A stretch of 64,000 nucleotides of DNA from positions 440,475 to 504,474 of the forward strand of contig CAJINV010000019.1 in the NCBI GenBank assembly GCA_905178155.1, in the 5' to 3' direction. This stretch comes from Amoebophrya sp. A120. Lineage: Eukaryota > Sar > Dinophyceae > Syndiniales > Amoebophryaceae. The stretch's first letter is position 1; each line of letters opens with the position of its first letter. Position numbers and translations under genes: made by a program. Below, in pieces: positions 31,333 to 43,100 of this stretch. The notes under the pieces are model-generated. The model was not told where the DNA came from. It saw only the letters and a program-made list of their open reading frames with translations, and did not search any database.

Positions 31333-34300
31333 TTATGTGCTCGTTGTAAGTAGCTGCGCGCATGATATTGAGTAGCGTGCTTGCTGCACCTCCCAGCAGA
31401 CCTCCTCGGTAGTTGTAATGGTATCTAACATCATATGATCCCCTTGGGCAGGTCCTTGCCGGGAATCTTGTGCAACTCGATTGTTACCACGTCCGAGTCC
31501 GAAAAGTCCTCCCCGTCTTCGTTCCAGCTCATCTGGTATGCATTGCAAATCTGTCTGGGTGGTCTGGAAACTTGTGATGCAAGGAAGGGAATAATCACCA
31601 CACCGTTATGCGCTCCCCAGCGTGACAAGTTTTTCCCTGGTTCAGAGTTGCGTACTCCGCATGAGAAACTGCGTTTTTCGATGACAGACAAGAGGAGCTC
31701 TTCGCGGGCACGCAATACAGAGCTCAGAGTCAACGTCAAGCCAGACTAGCATGACAAATCCCGCAATCTCCCAAAGGCCCAGACATATTTGCAGTTCATA
31801 TCTGCAACCCCGCGCTCGGCCGTCTCTCCGTGCTGGATCCCTTCTCCAGAAAACTCCGCCTTCCGCTCGTGCTTCCGGCTTTGAAACCCCGCGCAGACCG
31901 CTTTATGCACGAGAATTCGAAATCGCAATACAAGACGCTGTTGGTACCATAGTGATACCGGACATTGCATGACAACCCAGACTGCTTTGCTCAGCTGGCA
32001 TGAGAGGTTTCATTGTATTCGCTATTCCGGAGCCAATTACTATTACTCATTCTCCTTGGAAAAAGGTTCTCAGCTGTAAGTTTTTCATGCAGGATACCGG
32101 CGAACAGCGTGTGCGACTGCAATGGTGTAACTCCACGGCATACTCTGTGCGAAAGCCGCGAACCCAAACTCGTCTCGGTAGTACTGGTGATCTAGCTTGT
32201 ATCCAAGAGAAATAACCTGTCACGCAGAAAATTGTAGTTGTCATGCGGGTCACGAATGGTCAGATCCATCTAGTTATTCATCTTCGCATGTGTACTATTG
32301 CAAGAAACAGCATAAGCACAGTATCAGCGAGAGGTTTTTTCTTGGATAGATCGCTGGTTCCAAATTTCTCGGCGGCGATATCGTCGGTGGAAGTAGACTA
32401 TCAACTGCAAAAATGTCTGGGTCTGGAAGGATGCAAGGTTTGTCATGCATATTTTGCATGACCCATGATGTCTGTGATGCATGCTCTAGCATCACATATT
32501 TTTAGAGGCCTTCCTGATGCCTATCCCGCATGACAAATGACCTCCCCGCGTAGCACAAACTGGGCTCGTCTTGCTGGTCATGCAATACAGATTTTTTTAG
32601 AGTTTCAAAGTTAGCACCACAAGTTCCAAACTTCCAGACCCAGACATATTTGCAATGCATATAGACAAGCTGTCCGTATTGCCGTCAACCAGCTGGTGTT
32701 GTATGGAAGCGTCAGGTTTGAAATCGTCAAAGTTGAAATAATTTGTAATGCATAAAAGTACATGACCCGAGGCGCGTGTGTTACAGAGCAGGCAAGTGAG
32801 GCCGATTGTAAGCCTGTTTGGGGTTACAGCTCGAGCTGCTAAAGTAGCATGAGAAAATCACTCTTCTTTGCCTAAACAGCATGAGAAACTGGATTTAGGA
32901 ACCGCCGAAATTTGTCATGCGCCACTTGGAAACTGGGTTCCAACTAGCATCCATTTTATGCACGACAAATTATTTCAACTTGGTCGATTTCAACTCTGAC
33001 ACATCCATATGTTGCTGTCCACCCGCATCGGCCCCGCCGGTGCTAGTATCGGCCAAACCGCTCGCGTATGCATTGCAAATGTGTCTGGGTCTGGAAGGTT
33101 GCTGCAAAGAACTCTGTCATGCTTGGGTGCTATGAATCTGAGCTCTGTCATGCGAGGTAGCGCATGGCTCCGCTTGTATGCTTGTCGTGGAAAAACGCAG
33201 TAGCACAACTTTGTCATGAATTATACGCACCGCACAGGCGTGACTAAAATTTGCCATGCTTGGCTGTGCATAAGAAGCGCTTGTGGTTCAGGATCTTTCC
33301 AAACTTGCATGACAACTTTCCAGACCTCAGCATCTTTGCATTTGATATCGGGGAGCGCATCATCCCGGCCATCAGTGGGACGACCTCGATCGGATCGTTG
33401 GAAGCCTTTTTCGATCTCCAGTGTAAAAACGCACCTCCCATGTCGCCAGAGTTCTCATGACACAGTCACAGAGTTGCATACTTAAAGAAAATTTAATATC
33501 AGGCGCATCGTCTCCGCCAACATAATGCAGGTCATATTTGTACTCGTGTTCAGTAGAAATCTCTCAACAAGAAGTCGCGTCTTGACTTCTATCATGGGTA
33601 GATGAGTTTTTACGTAGCATATTCGACGATGAAGCGGAGTCAGAGCTCGACAGCAGCGTGGGTGCGCGAAAATCTTCTCCTCGGGTGTAGGTCCCGTCCC
33701 CGAGCATTATCGACAGAAAAAATCCCCCCTCCCCATATCAAAGCGGAATCGCTGATGCTGGATTTGTGTACACACGTCAGCGCTGTATTGCAGGAAGGCA
33801 CTGCGGCCAGATCCCAAGGCTAGGTAGGGGCGTATGGGTGTAGTTGTTCAGCATGGCAAGCGGCTCCTTTTTGGGCCCAACAGCATGGCAAATTGCTTCC
33901 ATAATGGGGCGGAAGCTTCTGCCCTTGTCTTCTTGCAAGACAAATGCGATTTGTGACCTCAAGCCAGCAATACAAATTTTCGGAAACATACCTTTTCAAT
34001 ATGGGGAGAGGGGACTTTTCCTTTTGATAAGCGTCGTTTGTCGCGGAATCAGCGGACTGGGCCCCATATCAAAAGCAAATATGTCTGGGTGATGCTAACT
34101 TTGAATTCAAAAAAATCTGTATTGCATGACCAGCAAGTCAAGTCCAGTTTGTGCTACGGGGGGAGGGCATTTGCCATGCGGAATAGGCATCAAGAAGCGC
34201 TCATAAAATCTGTGTTGCTAGGGAATACATCACAGATGTCGCGGGTCGTGTAAAATCTGCATGACAAGTTGCAACCTTCCAGACCCAGACATATTTGCAT

Positions 34301-37300
34301 TTGATACCCCATCGGGGCGGGCTCGTCGGTCAGCAGCGCAGAGATGGCGTTTTTCGACATTTCACCCTGGGCTATGGCGAATCCCACCCGCATTTTCCTC
34401 TTGTCGAAGGCCGTGACGAACCTGTCATTGTTTTCGGCGTGGAATTATGACTTGCATTTCATCCTACATAGAAGCACTTCTTCGGGTTTTGTGTCCAAAG
34501 TCAAAGAATCAATGCGCCAACTTGCGTGATAAATTATACCTTCTCAAAAACGGATCCCCGAAAATAAACAGCGGGCCTTTTGGCGGTGGCACTTATCAAG
34601 CCAAACGGCGTTTAAGTCAAGCACGTCGTCCATTGGACTTTCGGTTTCGTCTTCTTTAAGTCTCGCTTTGGCATGGTTGCTGCATTTTTGCCCCTCTTCA
34701 ACAATTCGTTCTACTTTTGGATTCTGCTTTTCGTAATACTAATATCACTGCTGCATCACAAACAATAATTTTCTTTTTTCTCTAAAAACGCCTTTTGTCT
34801 TGATAACACATCCAGGGTCATGATGCTCATGGTGCAGTACTCTTTCTATCACGTGAAAAAAACGTGGCCCATCATTATACTTTTTTTTCTCAACCGAATT
34901 GCCATCAGTTCATCAGAAAATTAGGGTTTGTAAAGATGATGCTTTCGCGCATCCTAATCCTATCGTCCTTTTCCTTTATACACTGTTCCTTCTGCATGGG
35001 AGATAAGTACTTACTCTGATGCGCCGTGTGTTTTCTCAACGTGATACTCCCTTATCGTTGTCCACGTATTCCTCTGGCCGCAAGTTCAGCACTTTGTCCC
35101 CTACTGCGAGGATATGCATGGCAAAAACGAAAGAACCTGCCGCTACCGTGCTGCACCATTTCGGCTTGTGGGAGGAATTTGCATAGCACGACCTGCACTT
35201 ATTTGCGAATCATGCTCAGAGAGACCGCAAATTTTTCCCAATGCTAAAAGAAACATTCCTGGAACACGAAGAATCTGCACGACTTGGAACTACTTTTGCT
35301 CTAAAAATTGTTTGCACTCCATAGAACCCAATGTTCGGCAAGTTCGCGTAATTGGAACAGTCGCTGGCCACATTCACTCTCCTCGACAGCTCCTGGATCA
35401 AGCTCGTTGGTCATGATAGTGCACAGCTACTCCCCTTCATCCCCATTTGTCATGTTCGAATTTTTTCAACATCCTATCTTGGCCTTCTCGCCGTGTTTAC
35501 ATGACACGGTCTGTAAGCCGAAGCTGCTGCACCGGTCCGGGCCTAGATTTGTCACGTACTCAAGGCGCCATTTTGCAGCTAGGTTGTTTGTGATGCTAGT
35601 AGACATGCTCTACTAATGAGGTGGGCGAGGGGGAGTTGTATTTGTGCACTCCCATAGGGGTCTATCCAAGAAAAAAACATTGTAGGTGTACCTTTTTTGC
35701 TGGAGGAACAGCATTACAAATCTGTCGGGCATGACAGCAAAAAACTGTCATGTGCAGCTAGTACGTGAAAACGCCCTTCAATGAGCCCTAAAATGCATGC
35801 CAAGCATGACAGACGCAATTGTCTTGCATCTTGCGCTAACAAGGTTTTTTTCTTGGATAGGGTCCAGCCAGCATGCTGGTTCCGGTGTCCACCGCGACTT
35901 GGCAGCCCTCGTTCGGACAGAGCTGCGTTTTTCGGTTGTTCAGTATCAAATGCACATATGTCTGGGTCTGGAAGGGTGCAAGGTTTGTCATGCTTGTCTG
36001 GCATGACTGAAAAGTCTGTGATGCGTGTCCAAGAAATGACCCTTTTGGTTGTCATTCAAAAACGCAGTTTGTCATGCGGAAAACGCAACACGAAGCCCCG
36101 CAAATATTTCTCATGCTTGGCTGTGCATTGCAGGAAATTCACTATTCACAACTCAGCATTACAAGTTTCCAGACCCAGACATATTTGCAATGCATATTCA
36201 GCGTAATGTCACCAACGCGGATCTGCCAGTAACTCGGGTACGTCACCGGTGCCCACACCATCGGGGATGCGCACAGCTCACGGCGGTAGCCACCTGTTGG
36301 GAATAAAGGCAAGAGGGATTAAAGCTGTGAACAATTTTTTGGACCACGTGCGGCGAGATTTTTCATCAGTCTCGAAGAGGACACGAAGGACGACAGCCGT
36401 CCGCTGCACAAGCTGTCCCTCGGTTTTTCTTTTTATGCACCACCATCCTTTCAAGGAAAAAAACTTGAACTTCCAACAACTCCGTGTCAAAAAATCACAC
36501 TACCAAATGTCAAGGAGCTCGGCCCTTCGTCGGTGAGCGCGAAGGAAATAATCCCGTTGGGCACCGTTCTCTGCAGGTCGTCCAGTATGTTAAACCCGTC
36601 GCCCATCGACAAATCTCGAAACCCCAGGCCCAGGATGCCGTCGAACGGGGTCGCGGCGAAGGGCTCCGCCGACTGGGAGACTGACGCAATGAAGTTCACG
36701 TCCGAACAGATGCGACCGAGTATTACAGAGAAAAGTGCCCCCCACCCCTGAAATTGCAAAAATTTGTGATGCGAGGTTTCCAAATGAAAACTTTTTGTCA
36801 TGCATGAAAGCAGTATGAATCTTTCTGATGCAGAGTCTAGGCGTGTATCGCATCGCTTGCATAACAAGCGCCGCTCTTGCTGGGGTCTTTTGCAATACAA
36901 ATTTTTGCTATTCACGACTGGAAACCTGTGATTGTGATAGATGCAAGAGAGCGAATGTTTCGTTTGGAAAGGTTTGCAATACAAATGGGGTCGTGGGGGC
37001 ATTTTTCATTGTAATACCGAGACACAGCTTGTCCCGGACAAACCGGCCCTCTATGTCCCCTGTGCCGAAGCTGATCTGCGCCTCGCTTTGCCCCTGGTCG
37101 TTGGTCACGAACTGGGCGTCCGGGTTGGTTTGCTGGTTCAGATCGTACTTCCGGTGCCGGTCGCACCCGGCGCCGTGGCACAGCGAAGACGGGAGGATCA
37201 TGTTGCCGCTCCCAGTGTCAAAAATCACGTTGAAAAACTGTTGTTTATCCGGGTGCGATCCCAGTGCGATCTGGCCCCAGTACGCGGTCTTGTGGACAGT

Positions 37301-37462
37301 GGTCACCCCGGACATGTACCGCTTCGTGGTGAACAGCAGACTGTTCTGCGACATCGCCATGCCCGCGCGCCTCTTCTTCCCGTAAACCGACGTCGGTGCC
37401 GTGCCGGGGTTGAAGAGCCCGACGAGAACTAGAGCCGCACCAGTAGTTGTAAGGACCTTCAT
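31333..37462 (-). CDS. Pepsin-type aspartyl protease with long C-terminal extension
   Basis: Start ATG at 37462, followed by a signal peptide (MKVLTTTGAALVLVGLFNPG). Core exons: 37462-37017 with YWGQIALGS and catalytic FDTGSGNMILPS; 36720-36504 with FDGILGLGFRDLSM; 36293-36197 with VWAPVTYPSYWQIRVGDITL; 35943-35860 with CQVAVDTGTSMLAGP (second catalytic Asp); about 35420-35320 with LIQELSRRVNVASDCSNY; about 34601-34539 with PLFIFGDPFLRRY; 34440-34307 with NNDRFVTAFDKRKMRVGFAI. Both catalytic Asp are present, so it is probably active in the secretory route. Beyond the core, about eight small exons encode a Ser/Gly/acidic tail to a stop at 31333. Nearly all introns are introners; the one at 36503-36294 is GT-AG. 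An exon between the SLIQ and FIFGD exons may be missing from this model. Confidence 0.9.
31537..31800 (-). mobile_element. Introner, GTCTGGGT family
   Basis: 264 bp, TATGCATTGC to GTTCATA. Flanks TCTGG and TCTGC (4/5). In the protease tail; excision gives the frame that ends at 31333. Confidence 0.8.
31837..32096 (-). mobile_element. Probable introner with ATCC...GGATA ends
   Basis: Left GGATCCCTTCTCCAG, right CATGCAGGATA. Direct repeat degenerate; excision joins AHAVRR to HGETAERG in frame. Confidence 0.55.
32200..32348 (-). mobile_element. Introner, TATCCAAGA family
   Basis: 149 bp. TATCCAAGAGAAATAACC at the left, mirrored by GGTTTTTTCTTGGATA. Direct repeat degenerate; excision joins KFGTSDL to DHQYYRDE in frame. 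Confidence 0.75.
32399..32661 (-). mobile_element. Introner, GTCTGGGTCTGG family
   Basis: 263 bp with perfect direct repeat TAGAC. Interior nearly identical to the elements at 42415 and 40420, same orientation. Confidence 0.92.
32730..32983 (-). mobile_element. Introner, GTTGAAATAATTTGT family
   Basis: Inverted ends AAGTTGAAATAATTTGT and ACAAATTATTTCAACTT, about 250 bp apart. Exact edges not fixed. Confidence 0.7.
33067..33347 (-). mobile_element. Introner, GTCTGGGTCTGG family
   Basis: 281 bp, TATGCATTGC to TTTGATA. Flanks TCGCG and TCGGG. Excision joins AGMMRSP to SGLADTST in frame. Confidence 0.85.
33421..33617 (-). mobile_element. Introner, GTAAAAACNCACCT family
   Basis: Inverted ends GTGTAAAAACGCACCTCCCA and the mirror of CATGGGTAGATGAGTTTTTA. 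Edges approximate. Confidence 0.65.
33708..34029 (-). mobile_element. Introner, CCCCTCCCCATA family
   Basis: 322 bp. TATCGACAGAAAAAATCC at the left, mirrored GGACTTTTCCTTTTGATA at the right. Flanks AGCAT and AGCGT. Confidence 0.8.
34077..34306 (-). mobile_element. Introner, GTCTGGGTCTGG family, inverted
   Basis: 230 bp with perfect direct repeat CCCCA. Interior is the reverse complement of the elements at 32399 and 42415, so it lies in the opposite orientation. Excision joins DEPAPMG to PSPLIP in frame. Confidence 0.9.
34441..34538 (-). mobile_element. Short introner with AATTATGACTTGC ends
   Basis: About 98 bp; ends GGAATTATGACTTGC and GCGTGATAAATTATA are inverted copies. It separates FGDPFLRRY from HAENNDRFV. 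Confidence 0.65.
35427..35641 (-). mobile_element. Probable introner with AGTGCACA ends
   Basis: ATAGTGCACAGCTACTCCCC at the left, mirrored in TACAACTCCC...GTGCACT at the right. The junction frame was not resolved. Confidence 0.45.
35663..35859 (-). mobile_element. Introner, TATCCAAGA family
   Basis: 197 bp. TATCCAAGAAAAAAAC and its mirror GTTTTTTTCTTGGATA. Perfect direct repeat GGGTC. It lies directly after the second catalytic motif of the protease. Confidence 0.9.
35944..36196 (-). mobile_element. Introner, GTCTGGGTCTGG family
   Basis: 253 bp, TATCAAATGC to AATGCATA, perfect direct repeat TTCAG. Excision joins RVGDITL to NNRKTQLC in frame. Confidence 0.92.
36721..37016 (-). mobile_element. 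Introner, TATTACA...GCCCCC family
   Basis: 296 bp. TATTACAGAGAAAAGTGCC at the left, mirror TTTTTCATTGTAATA at the right, perfect direct repeat CCGAG. Excision joins DKLCLG to RICSDVNF in frame. Confidence 0.92.
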
Positions 37463-38133
37463 ATTGTTGTTTGCCGCGAGTGGTTGTAGAAATCGCCTGG
37501 TCGTCCGACGTTGATTTTTGGTAGATGGAAAGGGATGGTGCCAGGTGCTCAGCTGCAAGCACGTCGTTCTCACGACCGCGGCGACTAGTTGCAATAGGAA
37601 ACGCGCTTCTTTTTACCCCCACGGCTGCGATCCAAGGGCGGACTGCCTCTGGCTTCCAACCGGCGCCGGGAAAATTGGCACTGCAACTACTTCGGCTGTT
37701 GAACCGGCCGCGGGGTTTCGTTCCCTGTGCGAGACGAGAGGGTGTCCAGGTGCTACATGGCGTCACCTTCAGCTTTTAACCAGGGGGGCGGCATCTTGTC
37801 GATTTGGGAACTCAATACTTTCTTGCAGTACGGCGGTTTTTTTGCTTTGCAAGAGGACTCTCTGGCGCGAACACTCCCTCTCCTGCGCGAGAGTCTCATG
37901 ATATGGCGCGATTAAACGCCTCTCGTTACTATCTCTCATGTTCATCAATGACCATATTCTCAGCCATCTCAACGCACTCTTGACCCCCGTCGCACCAGAC
38001 GGCTTGTTGCGCTCGCGTTTGTTCAACTCTTCCTCCCGACCTCATGCCCTCACGTCGGCAAGAAGAACGCTAGCCTGCTCTACTAAGCCTCGAGTGAAAG
38101 GGACACTTGCCGGACTGGTGCCGCTTCATCTGA
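37463..38133. other. Upstream flank of the protease gene, no gene seen
   Basis: An in-frame upstream extension of the protease to 37594 exists, but the signal peptide at 37462 argues for the later start. Nothing else recognised. Confidence 0.5.
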
Positions 38134-39020
38134 CTACTTTCTCCGCGAATTCCACTTCACGCGACACGCACCAAGGGCAAACTCGGCCAATGGGCCGGCC
38201 CTACGACGGAGGGTGGGGCCTGTAACATTGCAGCGGGCGGAGCAGCGCGGCCGCGCAGGGCAAAAAGGCGCAATCGTGCCGCCTCCTTGAGGGGCTTTGC
38301 GTCTCGGCGCAAGGCCTTGGCGCGGCAAGGGCCAGGGCTGCAGCTGAAGGCGCCACTGCGGGCGCGCCAGCGAATGAAGCCGCCACCGGGCCGGTTGGCC
38401 CGGTAGGCAGGCGCGTTGCCCCGCGCCCTCCCCAAATGGCGACGCTGCCTCGGGGGCGCTGCCTCGCAAAGTAAAGCACCCCGCAGGCCGGGCCCCTCTG
38501 ACTTGAAACTTCGCGGCAAGCTCGCGCCGCGCGCTCTCTGGGAGGCCCGGCAAAGCGGGGCCGTCTCGGGCGGATTGAGGCGGATTTGCCGTCACCCACG
38601 TCCCCCATGTTGCGCACGTAACTCATTAGGGCGCACGTCCTCGCCAAGGCGTCGCTGTGCAGTGCTATGGCCGCAGCAGGGCCGCTCCGGTGAAGGATGC
38701 CACACCAGAGGACCCCCGCGCGCCGCGCTTCCCGCGTTACGGAACGCTTTGGCCGCCTCCAGACCCCTTGCAAATGTCGGCCGCCCCGGTCGCCATGGCC
38801 ATGAACTGAAACTGCTGGCGGGCCCCTTCGCCCGCGCGCGCCGCGGCGGTGGCCCCCTATTGCGGTGGCTTCCTGGAGCGGAGCTGGCCGGGCGGTCCCC
38901 ATGGTAGCTCCGCGGGGGTTCGGAGCCAAGCGGCTCGCTGCGCAGGTACAGCACACGATCCATCCACTCCGGCGACCCGCCTGATGCCCTCCAGCACTTT
39001 CGCTGCCGACGAATCATCCG
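38134..39020. other. GC-rich island without a supported gene
   Basis: GC content rises sharply and long frames open on both strands together, which is expected from composition alone. No domain, hairpin pair or tandem period was recognised. It resembles the island at 45.9-46.9 kb. Confidence 0.45.
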
Positions 39021-40153
39021 GCGCCATCTTTATTAATACAAGGTGTCCAGTTACAATCGATCTCTACTGGGTGCGCACACGGTGCCCTTTCAGTGGTGCT
39101 GCGGCAGTCGCATGACTGCTGTCAACACTGGCCAACTTTTTCTCGTCGTCTATATTAAGCAACAGAAAAGCCGCAGTCCCACTCACAGCTCAACACACGC
39201 TCACAACACGCAGGCACAACGTAGAAATGATTTCGGTAGTCTGCTCCCTGTAGTAAACAGAAATTATGCTCCAGAACGTAGCTAAACACCAAGACACGCA
39301 ACCCTCTCTGCTCCTTTCTCTCCTTTGTGCCGAAAGCAGCAAAACGGAGAAACCCCGCGACTCTCTGCTGCGAAAGCCATTCCAACGAACCCCCATACCA
39401 GAACTTCATGCGGCCATAAGATTACTACACAGGAACAAGGAGCACGAAAGACTGGCGCGTCGTGCGGTCCTCGTTTATTGAGACCTACTAGTTGACGATG
39501 CTGCATTTGCGGATTCTACATTTCCATTTTCTACATTTCGCACGACGTTTGCATTCTCAAAAGAAGCACAACAGACAAATCTGCAGTGTAATATCAACAA
39601 GGATGCAGCACACAAATGGAGGTTTTCGTACAGTTTTAATTCAAGGCGTTCTGTGCGGGCGTTGGTACATAGTAGGTCGTGTACTACTTATCAACAACAT
39701 TTCAAAAATTATCCGTTCGCGGCTCTACTTCGGGCCGCCGTCGTGATGAAACGGACCTTTCGTTAAACAAATCGCTAAAAATGCAATCAAGAGATGCTCG
39801 TATAAGATAAATTTCGTAGCTGAAAGATTACTGGAGTAGTACTTTCCTCGTGCAAATCCAGAAGATCTTCTACCTGTCTTCACACAGGAGGTGCTTGGTG
39901 CTGAAATCCTCATGTTGCAAATTTACATACTGGCTAGTACTGGCGTCGAATCAGTTTTTCGTACAATTCGGACGCTCGTTGTCTTATGGTGATTTCCAAA
40001 TCGAAGGAGCCGGTATCCTCCCTCGTCTCCAGAGTTGGAATAATTCCACAAACAACTTCTCCTCTCCACACACACACAACTACACGGCGCACACGGTGCG
40101 CGAGGGAGTTCTTCTTGTAATCCTGCACCGCTGCAGGAATGAGTAACAACTCC
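39021..40153. other. Intergenic, no gene seen
   Basis: Average composition, A-rich patches. Downstream flank of the Kelch-BTB gene. Confidence 0.45.
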
Positions 40154-43100
40154 CTACGAGTTTCCGCTCTCCCCGCCGGCCATGTTCAGCGTGCTCCTTG
40201 GTCCCTGCTGCTGCGCCGCGGCTCGGGTCACTTCTAAGAGCAAGGAGGGCACGCTGGACAACTCTTCAAACGTGCTGGTTTTCGCGACCGCTTCAAAGTG
40301 CTTCAGTAGATAGCTCATGCAGTGCTTCTTCAAATTTCGCGCCATGTGGCGGTCGGCAATCTTCAGCAAGTGGCAGCAATTGTCGATCTCGACATCGTGG
40401 ATCAAAATGTTCTCGCACATATCAAATGCAAATATGTCTGGGCCGGGAAGAATGCAGGAGTTTGTCATGCAGATTTTGCGTGACCCATGAGGTCTGTGAT
40501 GCATGCCCTAGCATCAGAGATTCTGCGCGAGCTGTCTAATGCTCATGCCGCATGAGAAATGCCCTCTCCGCGTGGCACAAATTGCGCCTCTTTTGTTGTT
40601 CATGCAATACAGATTTCATGTAGAGTCCAGAGGTAGCGTCACAAGTTGCATCTTTCCAGACCCAGACATATTTGCAATGCATAGCACACGTGCTGCAACG
40701 AATCCAGGGTGTACCTGGGATCAAAAATCATTGTGGACGTATCAGAACATCCATCCAGCAACAGGATCATCTCGGTTCTAATTTCTTGCCACGTGCATTC
40801 AATCAAGAAGTGGCACATCTTTACAAAAAGATACTGTCGGCACGACAGCGCAACAGAGAGCCACTACGAAACAATCACGCGAGCCTCGACCGACTCAGTT
40901 TACACCCGCGTAATTATGTGTAAAAAGTGGTAACTGCAGTAGAACCGGCCGCTTTTTTGAGTTTGTTCTACGCTGTCAATCTTTCTGGTCTCCCACGTAC
41001 TCTTGGTTTGGGGCAATAAAACGTGTGACCCCCTGTCATGGAAAGAAATTTGAGGCAGTAGGAGAACTTCTCCTACCGGTCACCGGTGACAGGCGATTGC
41101 GCGATAAAATCGGAACATCTATCTTTCGCTTCGAATCATCAGCAGTACTTCCATCATGTACAAATTGAAATTTTACACCAAATGCTTAGGATAAAAAAAT
41201 CAATATAGCAATACTGATCTGCCAATCCGAGCACTTCTGTCATGTGGTGCACTGGGAGGTCTTGCGGTACTCTGCCCGTGTAAATCCACTCCAACAAAGC
41301 TAGAAACGCCACTTCGCCCCAGCCTTCTATTATTATCTCCTTCTCGATACCTTGGGAATTGATGTTGGCAGCTGTCTTTTCAATTTGCAAAGAAAAGACA
41401 AAAAGCGAGCAATGCATGACAAAAACCTGCATTTCCAGTGTTCATTTGTTTCTTCTTTCTACTTGCACATGAGGTTCTTGCACGTAAAGCCAAGAGAAAA
41501 AGTACTTGAAGTACTTTCTTTCATCCCTGCACTGAATAGCGCCTTGAAGTGCGGACACTGTGCGATCAAGATGGCTCGGTGCGCGTAGATTTTTCTTCCC
41601 TGCACCGTGAAAGTCACGTCAGAAAACTCCGGATTGTTGAGAAGCTGTGGAATTTTCATTTTTTTCTCGAGTTTCGCATATTTTTTGCATTCCCGCATTT
41701 CTTGCCACATGATGTGCGCGCATGACAATAATGATTTTCTGACAAACATAGTACTCAACCGCCTATATTATTCAGTACCCCTTTCAGATTTTGTATCAGG
41801 GTGTGCACGCTGGTTGTTTCCAAATCGTTCTCCTCCATTCTGCCAACGTCCAAAACGTGCAGGTTTATCCCGTGCAAAAGTATCGCACTCGTCGAGTACC
41901 AATGGGAACCATGCATGACAAGTGTAGTCCATTTCAGGCCAGACTGGCATGAGAAACTTCTCATTAGTCACGCTGAGCAGCTCTGTGAAGATCATGCAAT
42001 GACTACCAAATGCAACATACTTTTGCAATCCATATGATCCTGAAGCCACCTGTTTCCGTCGAACCCACCAAAGATGTAAATCCGCTTCGATCCGATCAAA
42101 CTCGCGCTGTGTCGCTGTCGGCCCGGCGTATGGATTGCAGAAGTAGCGCACGACTACTAGTAGTAATTGCATGCAATACAAGTTGGCTCAGCATGTTGAC
42201 ACCAAATGAAGTTCTTTGTCATGCGGATTCAGCTTTGGAAATGGAAAATCTGTCACAACTTGCATGAAAATTGCTACCACCACGAGAAGTTGATGTACGG
42301 TACTTGTGCAATTATGGATACGGTGGGGTCTGCGGCGATTCGGACGGCCAGGTGGGCCGCAGCCATTTCCGCTCCTGGGCGTCGAGGATGTAGAGTTCGT
42401 TTGTCCTGCCCTTCTATCAAATGCAAAAGTGTCTGGGTCTGGAATGTTGCAGGGTTTGTCATGCATATTTTGCACGACCCATGATGTCTGCAATGCACGA
42501 CCTAGCATCACAGATTTTTAGAGGGTTTCCTGATGCCTGCTCCGCATGACAAATGCCCTCCGCGCGTAGCACAAACTCGACTCCTCTTGCTGGTCATGCA
42601 ATACAAAGCTTTTTAGAGTACAAAGTTAGCATGACAAGTTCCAACCTTCCAGACCCAGACATTTTTGCATTTGATACCTTCCCGTCGTAGCCGCCGAAGA
42701 GCAAGATCTTGTGCCCAATCAGCGTGGCGGTGTGGCCCCGCAGGCCCGGGGGCGGGGTGCCCAGGATTTTATTGTGAGGAAAAATCCCCCCTCCCCATAC
42801 CAAAGCGGGACACTTGTGGAGATTTGTGATGCTGATTTGTGGCCACAAATCGTCTCTGTATTGCAAGACGGCAAACCAAAAAACCCCGCCGCGTTATGCA
42901 GGCAATTTGTAATGCTGTATGGCCTGCAGCGAATGCGCCTGCCTTGCTAGGTGCCTACACCAAAACGCTCCGACTCAGGTTCTGTATCTGGCTGCAGTCC
43001 TCTACTGCAAGTTTGTATACACAAATTCCGCATCACAAATTTCCATTTCGATATGGGGAGGGGAGATTTTTCTTCTTGATAGATTTCGGGCTGCGACCAC

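Noticed and set aside
31431-31536. A frame reading VVTIELHKIPGKDLPKGII that resembles a cathepsin propeptide
   Set aside because: The introner rule at 31537-31800 places the protease tail in another frame, ending at 31333. A propeptide at the 3' end of the gene would also make no sense.
38134-39017. Open frames in a GC-rich island
   Set aside because: Both strands are open together with Arg/Ala/Gly/Pro-biased translations, as expected from composition.
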